This document shows, piece after piece, positions 43,336-51,307 of a stretch of 64,000 bases of DNA. A program made the translations under genes and the position numbers. The notes under the pieces are model-generated. The model did no database searches. It was not told where the DNA came from and saw only the letters and a list, made by a program, of their open reading frames with translations. The DNA is taken from positions 62,001 to 126,000 of the forward strand of contig NZ_JAELVF020000003.1 of assembly GCF_018101125.2 (NCBI RefSeq), read 5' to 3'. This stretch comes from Streptomyces tardus. Its GTDB lineage: Bacteria; Actinomycetota; Actinomycetes; Streptomycetales; Streptomycetaceae. The stretch's first letter is position 1, and each line of letters starts with the position of its first letter.

Positions 43336-45783
43336 CTACACCGGTCCGGCCAGCACCGCGACGGGTACGGCGAGTGGCACGCCGGAGCCGTCCCGGCGAG
43401 GGTCGGGCTCGGGCAGCTCCGCGGGCTTGCCCGCGGCGGTGGCGGCGCGTGCCGGGGCGGGCCCGGCCCAGGCGAACAGCAGGCCTTCCTCGCCCTTGAG
43501 CAACCGCTGGCAGCGCACGCCCCCGGTGGCACGGCCCTTGCGCGGGTACTGGTCGAACGGGGTGAGCTTGGCCGAGACAGCGGCACCGTCGAGAGTGTCC
43601 GGCGAACCCGCGGCGGTGAACACCGCGGCGTCGGCAGCCGGATCGACGGCGCTGAACGCGATCACCCGCGCGCCGTCGCCGAGCTTGATGCCCGCCACTC
43701 CGCCCGCGGGGCGGCCCTGGGGGCGGACCTGGCCGGCGGGGAAGCGCAGCAGCTGCGCCTCGTTGGTGATGAAGACCAGATCCTCCTCGCCGGTGCGCAG
43801 CTCCATCGCGCCGACGATCCGATCGCCGTCCCTGAGGGTGATGACCTCCAACTCCTCCTTGTGGGACGGGTAGTCGGGCACGACGCGCTTGACCACGCCG
43901 TGCTCGGTGCCCAGCGCGATGCCGGGCGAGGACTCGTCCAGCGTCGTCAGGCACAGCAGCGCCTCGCCGTCGGCGAGCGACAGGAACTCGGAGATCTCGG
44001 CGCCGCCGGCAAGCGTCCCGGGAGCGGGCTCGGGCAGCTGCGGCAGGTCGATGACCGACAGCCGCAGCAGCCGTCCCGCCGAGGTCACGGCTCCGATCTC
44101 GCTGCGGGCGGTGGCCGGTACGGCGGAGACGATGACGTCGTGCTTTGCTCTGCGGCCCGAGGTGTCCAGGGTGGAGTCGCCGCCGGCGGTGCGCGCCAGC
44201 AGGCCGGTGGAGGACAGCAGCACGCGACACGGGTCGTCGGCGACCTCCAACGGGACGGCGGCGACCGGCGTCTGCGTCTCGCCGTCGAGCAGTACGGTCC
44301 GGCGCGGGGTGGCGTACTTCTTGGCGACCGCGGCCAGCTCGGAGCTGACCAGCTTCCGCAGCTCGGCGTCGGAGTCCAGGATGCGGGTGAGCTCCTCGAT
44401 CTCCGAGCGGAGCCGTTCGCCCTCGCTCTCCAGCTCGACCCGGTCGAAGCGGGTGAGCCTGCGCAGCGGAGTGTCGAGGATGTACTGGGTCTGGGTGTCG
44501 GAGAGCTCGAAGCGCTCGATCAGCGCCGACTTGGCCGCCGCGGCGTTGTCGCTGGCGCGGATGAGGGCGATGACCTCGTCGATGTCGATCAGCGCCACCA
44601 GCAGGCCCTCGACCAGGTGCAGTCGGTCCAGGCGCTTCTGGCGGCGGAAGGAGCTGCGCCGCCGTACGACGTTGAAGCGATGGTCGACGTAGACCTCGAG
44701 AAGCTCCTTGAGCCCGAGCGTCAGCGGCTGGCCGTCCACCAGGGCGACGTTGTTGATGCCGAAGGTCTCCTCCATCGGCGTCAACTTGAAGAGCTGCTCC
44801 AGTACCGCTTCCGGGTGAAATCCGTTCTTGACCTCGATGACCAGGCGCAGGCCGTGCTCCCGGTCGGTCAGGTCCTTGACGTCCGAAATGCCCTGCAGCT
44901 TCTTGGCGTTGACCAGATCCTTGATCTTGGAGATGACCTTCTCCGGGCCGACCGCGAACGGCAGCTCGGTGACGACCAGGCCCTTGCGGCGGGCGGTGAC
45001 CTGCTCGACCGCCACGGTGGCGCGGATCTTGAAGGTGCCCCGGCCCTTGGCGTACGCGTCCCTGATGCCGGCGATGTTGGTGATCCGGCCACCGGTCGGC
45101 AGGTCCGGGCCCGGCACGAAGCGCATCAGGGTTTCCAGGTCGGCGCCCGGGTGCTTGATCAAATGCCGTGCCGCGGCGATCACTTCGCCGAGATTGTGCG
45201 GCGCCATGTTGGTCGCCATGCCGACCGCGATCCCGGACGAGCCGTTCACCAGGAGGTTCGGGTAGGCGGCGGGAAGTGCGACCGGCTCCTGCTCGCTGCC
45301 GTCGTAGTTCGGCGCGAAGTCGACGGTGTCCTCTTCGATCGAGTCGACCATCAGGCCGGCCGCGGGGGCGGTGCGGCACTCGGTGTACCGCATCGCCGCG
45401 GGCGGGTCGTCGTTGCCCAGCGAGCCGAAGTTGCCGTGGCCGTCGACCAGCGGCAGGCGCATCGAGAACGGCTGCGCCATCCGCACCAGCGCGTCGTAGA
45501 TCGCGCTGTCGCCGTGCGGGTGCAGCTTGCCCATCACCTCGCCGACGACTCGCGCACACTTCACATGGGCGCGCTCGGGACGCAGGCCCATCTCGTGCAT
45601 CTGGTAGAGGATGCGGCGCTGCACGGGCTTGAGGCCGTCCCGTGCGTCGGGCAGCGCACGGCTGTAGATGACCGAGTACGCGTACTCGAGGAAGGACCCC
45701 TGCATCTCGTCCACGACGTCTATGTCGAGGATGCGCTCCTCGAACGGCTCCGGCGGCGGGGACTTCGTAACTCGGCGGGCCAT
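43336..45783 (-). CDS. parC: DNA topoisomerase IV subunit A (ParC / GyrA2)
   Basis: DNA-cleaving subunit partnering ParE. The 815-residue protein starts at ATG 45783, with AAGGAG about 10 bases upstream. The breakage-reunion domain has the quinolone-determining region HPHGDSAIYDALVRMAQPF, with Ser and Asp at the positions equivalent to E. coli GyrA 83 and 87. No resistance substitution is seen. The catalytic Tyr is in AAMRYTECR. After the coiled-coil tower (LRSEIEELTRILDS) comes a six-bladed C-terminal propeller (roughly residues 500-780). It lacks a clear GyrA-box QRRGGKG, as expected for ParC rather than gyrase. Confidence 0.95.
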   Translation of the reverse strand: MARRVTKSPPPEPFEERILDIDVVDEMQGSFLEYAYSVIYSRALPDARDGLKPVQRRILYQMHEMGLRPERAHVKCARVVGEVMGKLHPHGDSAIYDALVRMAQPFSMRLPLVDGHGNFGSLGNDDPPAAMRYTECRTAPAAGLMVDSIEEDTVDFAPNYDGSEQEPVALPAAYPNLLVNGSSGIAVGMATNMAPHNLGEVIAAARHLIKHPGADLETLMRFVPGPDLPTGGRITNIAGIRDAYAKGRGTFKIRATVAVEQVTARRKGLVVTELPFAVGPEKVISKIKDLVNAKKLQGISDVKDLTDREHGLRLVIEVKNGFHPEAVLEQLFKLTPMEETFGINNVALVDGQPLTLGLKELLEVYVDHRFNVVRRRSSFRRQKRLDRLHLVEGLLVALIDIDEVIALIRASDNAAAAKSALIERFELSDTQTQYILDTPLRRLTRFDRVELESEGERLRSEIEELTRILDSDAELRKLVSSELAAVAKKYATPRRTVLLDGETQTPVAAVPLEVADDPCRVLLSSTGLLARTAGGDSTLDTSGRRAKHDVIVSAVPATARSEIGAVTSAGRLLRLSVIDLPQLPEPAPGTLAGGAEISEFLSLADGEALLCLTTLDESSPGIALGTEHGVVKRVVPDYPSHKEELEVITLRDGDRIVGAMELRTGEEDLVFITNEAQLLRFPAGQVRPQGRPAGGVAGIKLGDGARVIAFSAVDPAADAAVFTAAGSPDTLDGAAVSAKLTPFDQYPRKGRATGGVRCQRLLKGEEGLLFAWAGPAPARAATAAGKPAELPEPDPRRDGSGVPLAVPVAVLAGPV

Positions 45784-46243
45784 TGTGGCTGCGGCTCCTT
45801 CGGAATCCGTGACGGTGCGGGGCCTCGCCCCTGCGGTGGTGGCAGGCGGCGGGCGGGGCCGGGCGACCCGGCGGGTCGCCGACCATTGTGAACCCAGTCG
45901 CTGACACTTCGGCGCCCGGCCCAAGCGGCGCGGCCCACAAGGCGGTTGGCGACAGCCGCACGACAGCCGCACGACAGCCGTACGACAGCCGCACGAGCAC
46001 CGCTGGACAACGTGCGACAACTCCGGGTCGAGCAGGGTCCGATGCCCGCCCGACGGGAACTTAGCGCGCCCACCGCACGGTTGCATACAGTGACAGCAGC
46101 TGCGGTCCGCCGTTTGGATCTTGCTGGACCGGGGAGCGATGTCGCGTGCCGGGCACCGCCGGCCGGCGAAGCTCCGCATGACAGCCCTCGCGGCAGGACC
46201 ACCGATTTTTCCATGACCGACAACCGAAGGGACGGCCCCGCCC
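45784..46243. other. parC / M16 peptidase divergent region
   Basis: These 460 bases hold no gene. The notable content is four 11-bp repeats at 45950-45993 and TACAGT at 46086-46091, a possible -10 box for the peptidase operon, although no good -35 accompanies it. Confidence 0.4.
45950..45993. repeat. Four 11-bp tandem repeats upstream of parC
   Basis: CGACAGCCGCA occurs four times in a row with one change (CGACAGCCGTA as the third). The 11-bp period is about one helical turn, so a protein could bind the same face of DNA at each unit. It lies 167 bases before parC. Confidence 0.85.
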
Positions 46244-47590
46244 ATGGGTCACACGGCCACACCTCCTCCGACCACAGGAGGGCTGACAGCGACCGAGCAC
46301 CGGCTGTCCAACGGCCTGCGCGTGGTGCTCTCCGAAGACCACCAGACGCCGGTTGCGGCGGTCTGCCTCTGGTACGACGTCGGCTCGCGGCACGAGGTCA
46401 AGGGCCGTACGGGTCTCGCCCACCTTTTCGAGCACCTGATGTTCCAGGGCTCCGCGCAGGTCCCGGGCAACGGCCACTTCGAGCTGGTCCAGGGTGCGGG
46501 CGGCTCGCTCAACGGCACCACCAGCTTCGAGCGCACCAACTACTTCGAGACCATGCCCGCCCACCAGCTGGAGCTGGCGCTCTGGCTGGAGGCGGACCGG
46601 ATGGGCTCACTGCTGGTCTCCCTGGACGAGGAGTCCCTGGAGAACCAGCGCGACGTGGTGAAGAACGAGCGCCGCCAGCGCTACGACAACGTCCCCTACG
46701 GCACCGCCTTCGAGAAGCTGACGGCGATGGTCTTCCCGGACGGCCACCCGTACCACCACACTCCGATCGGCTCGATGGCCGACCTGGACGCCGCCTCCCT
46801 GGAGGACGCGCGCACCTTCTTCCGCACCTACTACGCGCCGAACAACGCGGTGCTCTCGGTCGTGGGCGACATCGACCCCGAGCAGACCCTGGCCTGGATC
46901 GAGAAGTACTTCGGCTCGATCCCCTCGCACGACGGCAAGCAGGCGCCCCGGGACGGCAGCCTGCCGGACGTGATCGGCGAGGAGCTGCGGCAGCCGCTGC
47001 GCGAGGAGGTGCCCTCGCCCGCGCTGACCGCCGCGTACCGCCTGCCGCACGACGGCACCCGGGAGTTGGACGCCGCGGATGTGGCGCTGACCATCCTCGG
47101 CGGTGGCGAGTCCTCCCGTCTCTACAACCGCCTGGTGCGTCGCGACCGGCTCGCGGTGACAGCCGGCTTCGGGCTGCTGCGCCTGGCCGGCGCGCCCTCC
47201 CTGGCATGGCTGGATGTGAAGACCTCGGGCGATGCGCAGATCGCCGACATCGAGCTCGCGGTCGACGAGGAGCTGGCGGCCTTCGCCGAACACGGCCCCA
47301 CCGCTGAGGAGTTGGAGCGCGCCCAGGCCCAGCTGGAGCGGGAGTGGCTGGACCGGCTGGCCACTGTCGCCGGCCGGGCGGACGAGCTGTGCCGCTACGC
47401 CGTGCTCTTCGGCGACCCCCAGCTCGCGCTCACCGCGGTGAGCCGCGTCCTGGACATCGGCTCCGAGGAGGTGCGCGCGGTCGCCGCCGCCCGGCTGCGG
47501 CCCGACAACCGGGCGGTGCTGGTGTACGAACCGACCGAGCCGTCGGCGGACGACGCTGACGCGGCAGCGCAGGAAGGTGCCGAGCAGTGA
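46244..47590 (+). CDS. M16 zinc metallopeptidase, catalytic member
   Basis: A 448-residue pitrilysin-family (M16B) peptidase. The inverted zinc motif HLFEH (His60, Glu63, His64) and the distal Glu (NQRDVVKNERRQRYDN, near residue 140) are all present, so it should be active. The C-terminal inactive-fold half includes LGGGESSRLYNRLVR. It is coupled through a GTGA overlap to a second M16 gene that lacks the zinc motif. Together they resemble mitochondrial processing peptidase or the bacterial PqqF/YmxG-type pairs. No signal peptide is seen, so it is probably cytoplasmic. Substrate unknown. Confidence 0.93.
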   Translation: MGHTATPPPTTGGLTATEHRLSNGLRVVLSEDHQTPVAAVCLWYDVGSRHEVKGRTGLAHLFEHLMFQGSAQVPGNGHFELVQGAGGSLNGTTSFERTNYFETMPAHQLELALWLEADRMGSLLVSLDEESLENQRDVVKNERRQRYDNVPYGTAFEKLTAMVFPDGHPYHHTPIGSMADLDAASLEDARTFFRTYYAPNNAVLSVVGDIDPEQTLAWIEKYFGSIPSHDGKQAPRDGSLPDVIGEELRQPLREEVPSPALTAAYRLPHDGTRELDAADVALTILGGGESSRLYNRLVRRDRLAVTAGFGLLRLAGAPSLAWLDVKTSGDAQIADIELAVDEELAAFAEHGPTAEELERAQAQLEREWLDRLATVAGRADELCRYAVLFGDPQLALTAVSRVLDIGSEEVRAVAAARLRPDNRAVLVYEPTEPSADDADAAAQEGAEQ

Positions 47591-48990
47591 GCGAGACGAC
47601 CGACCGGGGCGTGGCCCCCGCAATGGACTTCCACCCCCAGCCGCAGGCGGGCCGGCCCCGGCCGTGGGCTTTCCCCCAGCCGGAGCGCGCCACGCTGTCC
47701 AACGGCCTGACCCTGCTGCACTGCCACCGTCCCGGCCAGCAGGTGATCGCCGTCGAGGTGCAGTTGACCGCGCCGCTGGAGGCCGAGCCCGCGGGCCTGG
47801 ACGGCGTGGCGACCATCATGGCGCGCGCGCTGTCCGAGGGCACCGCCAAGCACGACGCCGAGCAGTTCGCCGCCGAGCTGGAGCGCTGCGGCGCCACGCT
47901 GGACGCCGGCGCGGACCACGCGGGTGTGCGGGTCTCCCTGGAGGTGCCGGTGTCCAGGCTGCCGCAGGCGCTGGAGCTGCTCGCCGACGCACTGCGCACC
48001 CCGGCCTTCACCGAGGCCGAGGTCGAGCGGACCGTGGCCAACCGACTGGACGAGATTCCCCACGAGTTGGCCAACCCGGCCCGGCGTGCGGCCATCGCCC
48101 TCTCCGACGCCCTCTACCCCGCGGGCGCCCGGATCTCCCGTCCCCGACAGGGCACCGAGGAGACCGTCGCCCGGATCGACGCCGGTGCGGTGCGCGCCTT
48201 CTACGACGCGCACGTACGTCCCTCGACGGCCACGGTCGTCGCGGTCGGCGACTTCACCGGTCTGGATCCCGAGGCGCTGATCGCCGAGGCACTCGGCGGC
48301 TGGCAGGGCACCGCCGCCGAGTCGTACGCCCTCACCCCGATCACCGCCGACGACAGCGGCCGGGTGGTGATCGTGGACCGACCGGGCGCTGTGCAGACGC
48401 AGTTGCTGCTCGGGCGCATCGGAGCGGACCGCCACGATGCCGTGTGGGGTGCGCAGGTGCTCGGCATCTACTGCCTCGGAGGCACGCTCACTTCGCGCCT
48501 GGACCGGGTGCTGCGCGAGGAGAAGGGCTACACCTACGGCGTCCGTGCCTACAGCCACGTGCTGCGCTCCGCCCAGGACGGCAGCGGCGCGGCGCTGCTC
48601 GGTATCGCCGGTTCGGTGGCGACGGAGGTGACGGGCGCGGCGCTGACCGACCTCTGGCAGGTGCTGCGGACGCTGGCCGCGGAAGGGCTGACCGAGGAGG
48701 AGCGCGACTTCGCGGTGCAGAACCTCGTCGGAGTGGCGCCGCTGCGCTTCGAGACCGCTGCCGCGGTCGCGGGGACCCTTGCCGACCAGGTCGAGCAGGA
48801 GCTGCCGGACGACTTCCAGGGCAATCTCTACGCCCGGCTGGTCGAGACCGGCACCGTCGAGGCGACCGCCGCGGTGGTGAACGCCTTCCCGGTGGACCGC
48901 CTGGTCACGGTGCTCGTGGGCGATGCCGAGAAGATCGGCGAGGAGGTGCGGGCGTTGGGCATCGGCGAGGTGACCGTCGTCACCGGCTGA
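47587..48990 (+). CDS. M16 peptidase-like protein, non-catalytic partner
   Basis: A 467-residue M16B-fold protein. Where the active member has HLFEH, this one has ATIMARALSEG, so the zinc ligands are absent and it should be inactive. Other fold markers are present (SNGLTLLHCHRPG, HVRPSTATVVAVGDFTGLDP, LGGTLTSRLDRVLREEKGYTYGV). Its GTG overlaps the TGA of the catalytic gene (GTGA), which points to a stoichiometric heterodimer in which this subunit binds or positions peptide. A strong terminator follows. Confidence 0.9.
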   Translation: MSETTDRGVAPAMDFHPQPQAGRPRPWAFPQPERATLSNGLTLLHCHRPGQQVIAVEVQLTAPLEAEPAGLDGVATIMARALSEGTAKHDAEQFAAELERCGATLDAGADHAGVRVSLEVPVSRLPQALELLADALRTPAFTEAEVERTVANRLDEIPHELANPARRAAIALSDALYPAGARISRPRQGTEETVARIDAGAVRAFYDAHVRPSTATVVAVGDFTGLDPEALIAEALGGWQGTAAESYALTPITADDSGRVVIVDRPGAVQTQLLLGRIGADRHDAVWGAQVLGIYCLGGTLTSRLDRVLREEKGYTYGVRAYSHVLRSAQDGSGAALLGIAGSVATEVTGAALTDLWQVLRTLAAEGLTEEERDFAVQNLVGVAPLRFETAAAVAGTLADQVEQELPDDFQGNLYARLVETGTVEATAAVVNAFPVDRLVTVLVGDAEKIGEEVRALGIGEVTVVTG

Positions 48991-49041
48991 CCGCCCCGAC
49001 GCTGCGAGCCGCTCGAGCAGCTCCGGCGAAGTCGCTTGTCC

Positions 49042-49079
49042 GGTCCCCCGGTTGTGGCTCAGGCCACGACCGGGGGACC
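49042..49079 (+). terminator. Terminator of the M16 operon
   Basis: A 17-bp stem (GGTCCCCCGGTTGTGGC and complement, one G-U pair) with a 4-base loop, 51 bases past the stop. Confidence 0.85.
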
Positions 49080-49224
49080 TACTATGTCCGATTTGGCCGC
49101 ATTTTTCGTTGGGTTGATGTGTGCTGTGCCTCAAAGTGCCTGATCTGGTTGCTCTGCGCCGGATGTCCGTTTTAGCTTCGGTGGTCGCTGCTCGTCCGAA
49201 GTGATCGCGACCGCGACCGACCGT

Positions 49225-49372
49225 GCAGCATCGCCGAGTCCCTTCGAGGGAGCCGGGGACCCATTCAAGTCCTTGGGGTGAATCGGGCTGTGTCCGAACT
49301 GGGACAGCCGCCCGTAGGAGACCTTCCTGCTCCGAACCCGTCAGCTAACCCGGTAGGCGAGAAGGAAGGAAA
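49225..49372 (+). ncRNA. c-di-AMP (ydaO/yuaA) riboswitch
   Basis: The leader of the M23 peptidase gene has the conserved blocks of the ydaO class in order: GCCGAGTC (49233), AGCCGGGGACCCA, TTGGGGTGAATC, CCCGTAGGAGACCTTCCTGC, CCGAACCCGTCAGCTAACC and CGGTAGGCGAGAAGGAAG. In Streptomyces, this riboswitch controls cell-wall hydrolase genes and turns expression off when c-di-AMP is high. The ribosome-binding site AAGGAG (49371-49376) immediately follows, so control could act on translation or on termination. TTGCTC (49149) and TAGCTT (49173), 18 bases apart, may be the promoter. Confidence 0.95.
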
Positions 49373-49385
49373 GGAGTTCGCCTCC

Positions 49386-50144
49386 ATGGCGTTCAACCGT
49401 GCCACCGGCAAGATCAACCTGTCCCGCAAGCAGCGCAACCGCATGGGTGCCGCCGGAGCCGTCGCGCTCGTGGCAGCCATCACCGGTCCGCTCGCCGCTC
49501 CCGCCACCGCCGCACTGACGGCCACCGCGGAGCACCAGACCGGTCTGACCCAGACCAAGGCCGTCGGCCCGCTGGCGGAGGACTCCGAGGACTCCGGTGA
49601 CCAGGATGACGTCGAGGCCGGCGAGAAGGTCTCCGGCGGGTCCGAGAAGAGCGACAAGTCCGAGAAGGCCGAGAAGGACGCCGCGGAGCGCGGTGGCGAG
49701 AAGCGGTCCGACCGGTCCTCGCGCGCCAAGCTCAACGCGTTCGCGAGCCCCATCAAGGGCGGCGACGTCACCACCCAGTACAACTCCGGTGGCGCCCGCT
49801 GGTCCTCCGGCACTCACAGCGGCATCGACTTCGCCGCCGCCGAGGGCACCCCGGTGAAGACCGCCGGGCCCGGCACCGTCGTCGAGGCGGGCTGGGGCGG
49901 CTCCTACGGCAACAACATCGTCGTCGAGCACAACGACGGCCGGTTCACCCAGTACGGCCACCTCTCCAAGATGGACGTCAACATCGGCGAGAAGGTGACC
50001 TCCGGCGAGTCCATCGGCCGGGTCGGCTCCACCGGCAACTCCACCGGGCCGCACCTGCACTTCGAGGCCAGGACCACGCCGGCCTACGGCTCCGACGTCA
50101 ACCCGATCAACTACCTCCGCGACAAGGGTGTCGGCCTCGGCTGA
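49386..50144 (+). CDS. Secreted M23 (LytM-type) peptidoglycan endopeptidase
   Basis: A 252-residue exported cell-wall hydrolase. The N-terminus is basic (SRKQRNRMG), followed by a signal core AAGAVALVAAITGPLAAPATAA. About 75 charged Ser/Glu/Lys-rich residues follow. The M23 domain (about residues 120-245) has the zinc ligands His and Asp in SGTHSGIDFAAAEGTPV, the VVEHNDGRFTQYGHLSK motif and GPHLHFEAR. Length and motifs are complete. It lies directly behind a c-di-AMP riboswitch, so its amount should follow osmotic and developmental signals. ATG 49386 has AAGGAG 9 bases upstream. Confidence 0.95.
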   Translation: MAFNRATGKINLSRKQRNRMGAAGAVALVAAITGPLAAPATAALTATAEHQTGLTQTKAVGPLAEDSEDSGDQDDVEAGEKVSGGSEKSDKSEKAEKDAAERGGEKRSDRSSRAKLNAFASPIKGGDVTTQYNSGGARWSSGTHSGIDFAAAEGTPVKTAGPGTVVEAGWGGSYGNNIVVEHNDGRFTQYGHLSKMDVNIGEKVTSGESIGRVGSTGNSTGPHLHFEARTTPAYGSDVNPINYLRDKGVGLG

Positions 50145-50285
50145 CCCCGCCCCCACGGCTGAGGCCGTACCCGCCGCGCGACCGGCTGTCTGCTGAGTGT
50201 CGGCCGCGCGTCGGGCCGCGGAGAACCCGCGACCACAGCGGACGCGGTCGCCACCTGCGGCGGCTCGTGGCAGACCGCGGACGCG

Positions 50286-50319
50286 ACGAAGGACCCCGGT
50301 TCACCCCGGGGTCCTTCGT
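50286..50319. terminator. Terminator after the M23 gene
   Basis: A perfect 14-bp stem (ACGAAGGACCCCGG and complement) with a 6-base loop, 141 bases past the stop. Confidence 0.85.
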
Positions 50320-50422
50320 GCTGTCGCACCCCCGCCGCCCGCCTTCCCCGACCGGGAGCGTCACACTGCGGAAGCCGTCGTCCCCGTCCGCGAGGACGTC
50401 GTCCCCGTCCGTACGGCCCTGC

Positions 50423-50737
50423 TCACCGCGTGTACGGCGCGTGCGACGCTCGCTTCCGTATCCGTGCGGAGCGCTGCTCGGACTCGTGGACGAACGCGGT
50501 GGCACCGCGGCGGCTGCCGACGCAGTCGACGACGCCGTGCTCGATCTGCGTCCGCAGCGCCTGTTCGTATCCGTGACGCTCGTAGGTGCCGGAGCCGGCA
50601 CCCACGAGGGGCAGCAGATGCGTCGTGAGTCCTTGGAGCCTCGGTTGCGGCCCCGATTCGGCCGAGATGTCGAAGGCCCGGCCGTTGACGAAGTCGCGGG
50701 GGTCGCCGGGGTCGTACGGCTTCCGGGGGCGCGGCCT
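50423..50737 (-). pseudogene. Gene remnant with no start, between M23 and ptsH
   Basis: On the minus strand one frame is open from about 50737 to the TGA at 50423, with roughly 85 percent G or C at third positions, strongly coding-like. It reads KPYDPGDPRDFVNGRAFDIS, then RLQGLTTHLLPLVGAGSGTY, ERHGYEQALRTQIEHGVVDC and SRRGATAFVHESEQRSARI. No ATG, GTG or TTG opens the upstream part; the only start, GTG 50605, would give 60 residues and leave the coding-like part unused. The 5' end runs into a terminator hairpin. I infer a truncated gene. I do not recognise the family. Confidence 0.5.
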
Positions 50738-50776
50738 GTTCTGCGCCGGCCGGCACGGAGTGGGCCGGCGCAGAAC
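50738..50776 (-). terminator. ptsH terminator
   Basis: A perfect 14-bp stem (GTTCTGCGCCGGCC and complement) with an 11-base loop, 78 bases downstream of ptsH. Confidence 0.8.
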
Positions 50777-50853
50777 GTGAGCGGTGCGGGCGCGGCGGGA
50801 GCTGCGGCCCGGTCGCTGTGGCGACCGCAGAGCCGCGTGGTGCCGCAGCGCGG

Positions 50854-51135
50854 TCAGACGGTCTCGGGGAGTTCCTCCAGGCCGTCGGCGACCAGCTTCG
50901 CCAGCCGGTCCAGAGCCGCGTCCGCGTCCTCCGCGTCCGAGGCGAGCACGACCTCCTCGCCGCCCTCCGCGCCCAGGCCCAGCACCGCGAGCATCGAGGC
51001 CGCGTTGACCGGGGCGCCGTCGCCCTTGGCGATGGTCACCGGGACGCCGGAGGCCGTCGCGGCGCGGACGAAGATCGAGGCCGGGCGGGCGTGCAGGCCC
51101 TCAGTCCAACCGATGGTGACGCGGCGCTCTGCCAT
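50854..51135 (-). CDS. ptsH: Phosphocarrier protein HPr
   Basis: Cytoplasmic phosphocarrier of the sugar phosphotransferase system, passing phosphate from enzyme I to EIIA proteins. The 93-residue protein has the phosphorylated His15 in EGLHARPAS. Ser47 lies in the VNAASMLAVLGLG region, where low-GC Gram-positives have regulatory Ser46. Whether an HPr kinase exists is not visible here. Normal length. Other pts genes are not adjacent. A terminator hairpin follows. Confidence 0.95.
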   Translation of the reverse strand: MAERRVTIGWTEGLHARPASIFVRAATASGVPVTIAKGDGAPVNAASMLAVLGLGAEGGEEVVLASDAEDADAALDRLAKLVADGLEELPETV

Positions 51136-51307
51136 GGTGTTCTGCCCTTCAGACGGAGACTCTCACAAGCTTCTCCAGACCGTATCGCCACGCTCGCCCC
51201 CGGCGTTCGCGCCCCTGCCGAGCCGTCGCCACGGGGGCGGGCGGCCGACCGCGGGCCGGGTGCTCCGAGCCCGCCCGGACGTGGTCAACTGCCCTTACCC
51301 TGGGGCG

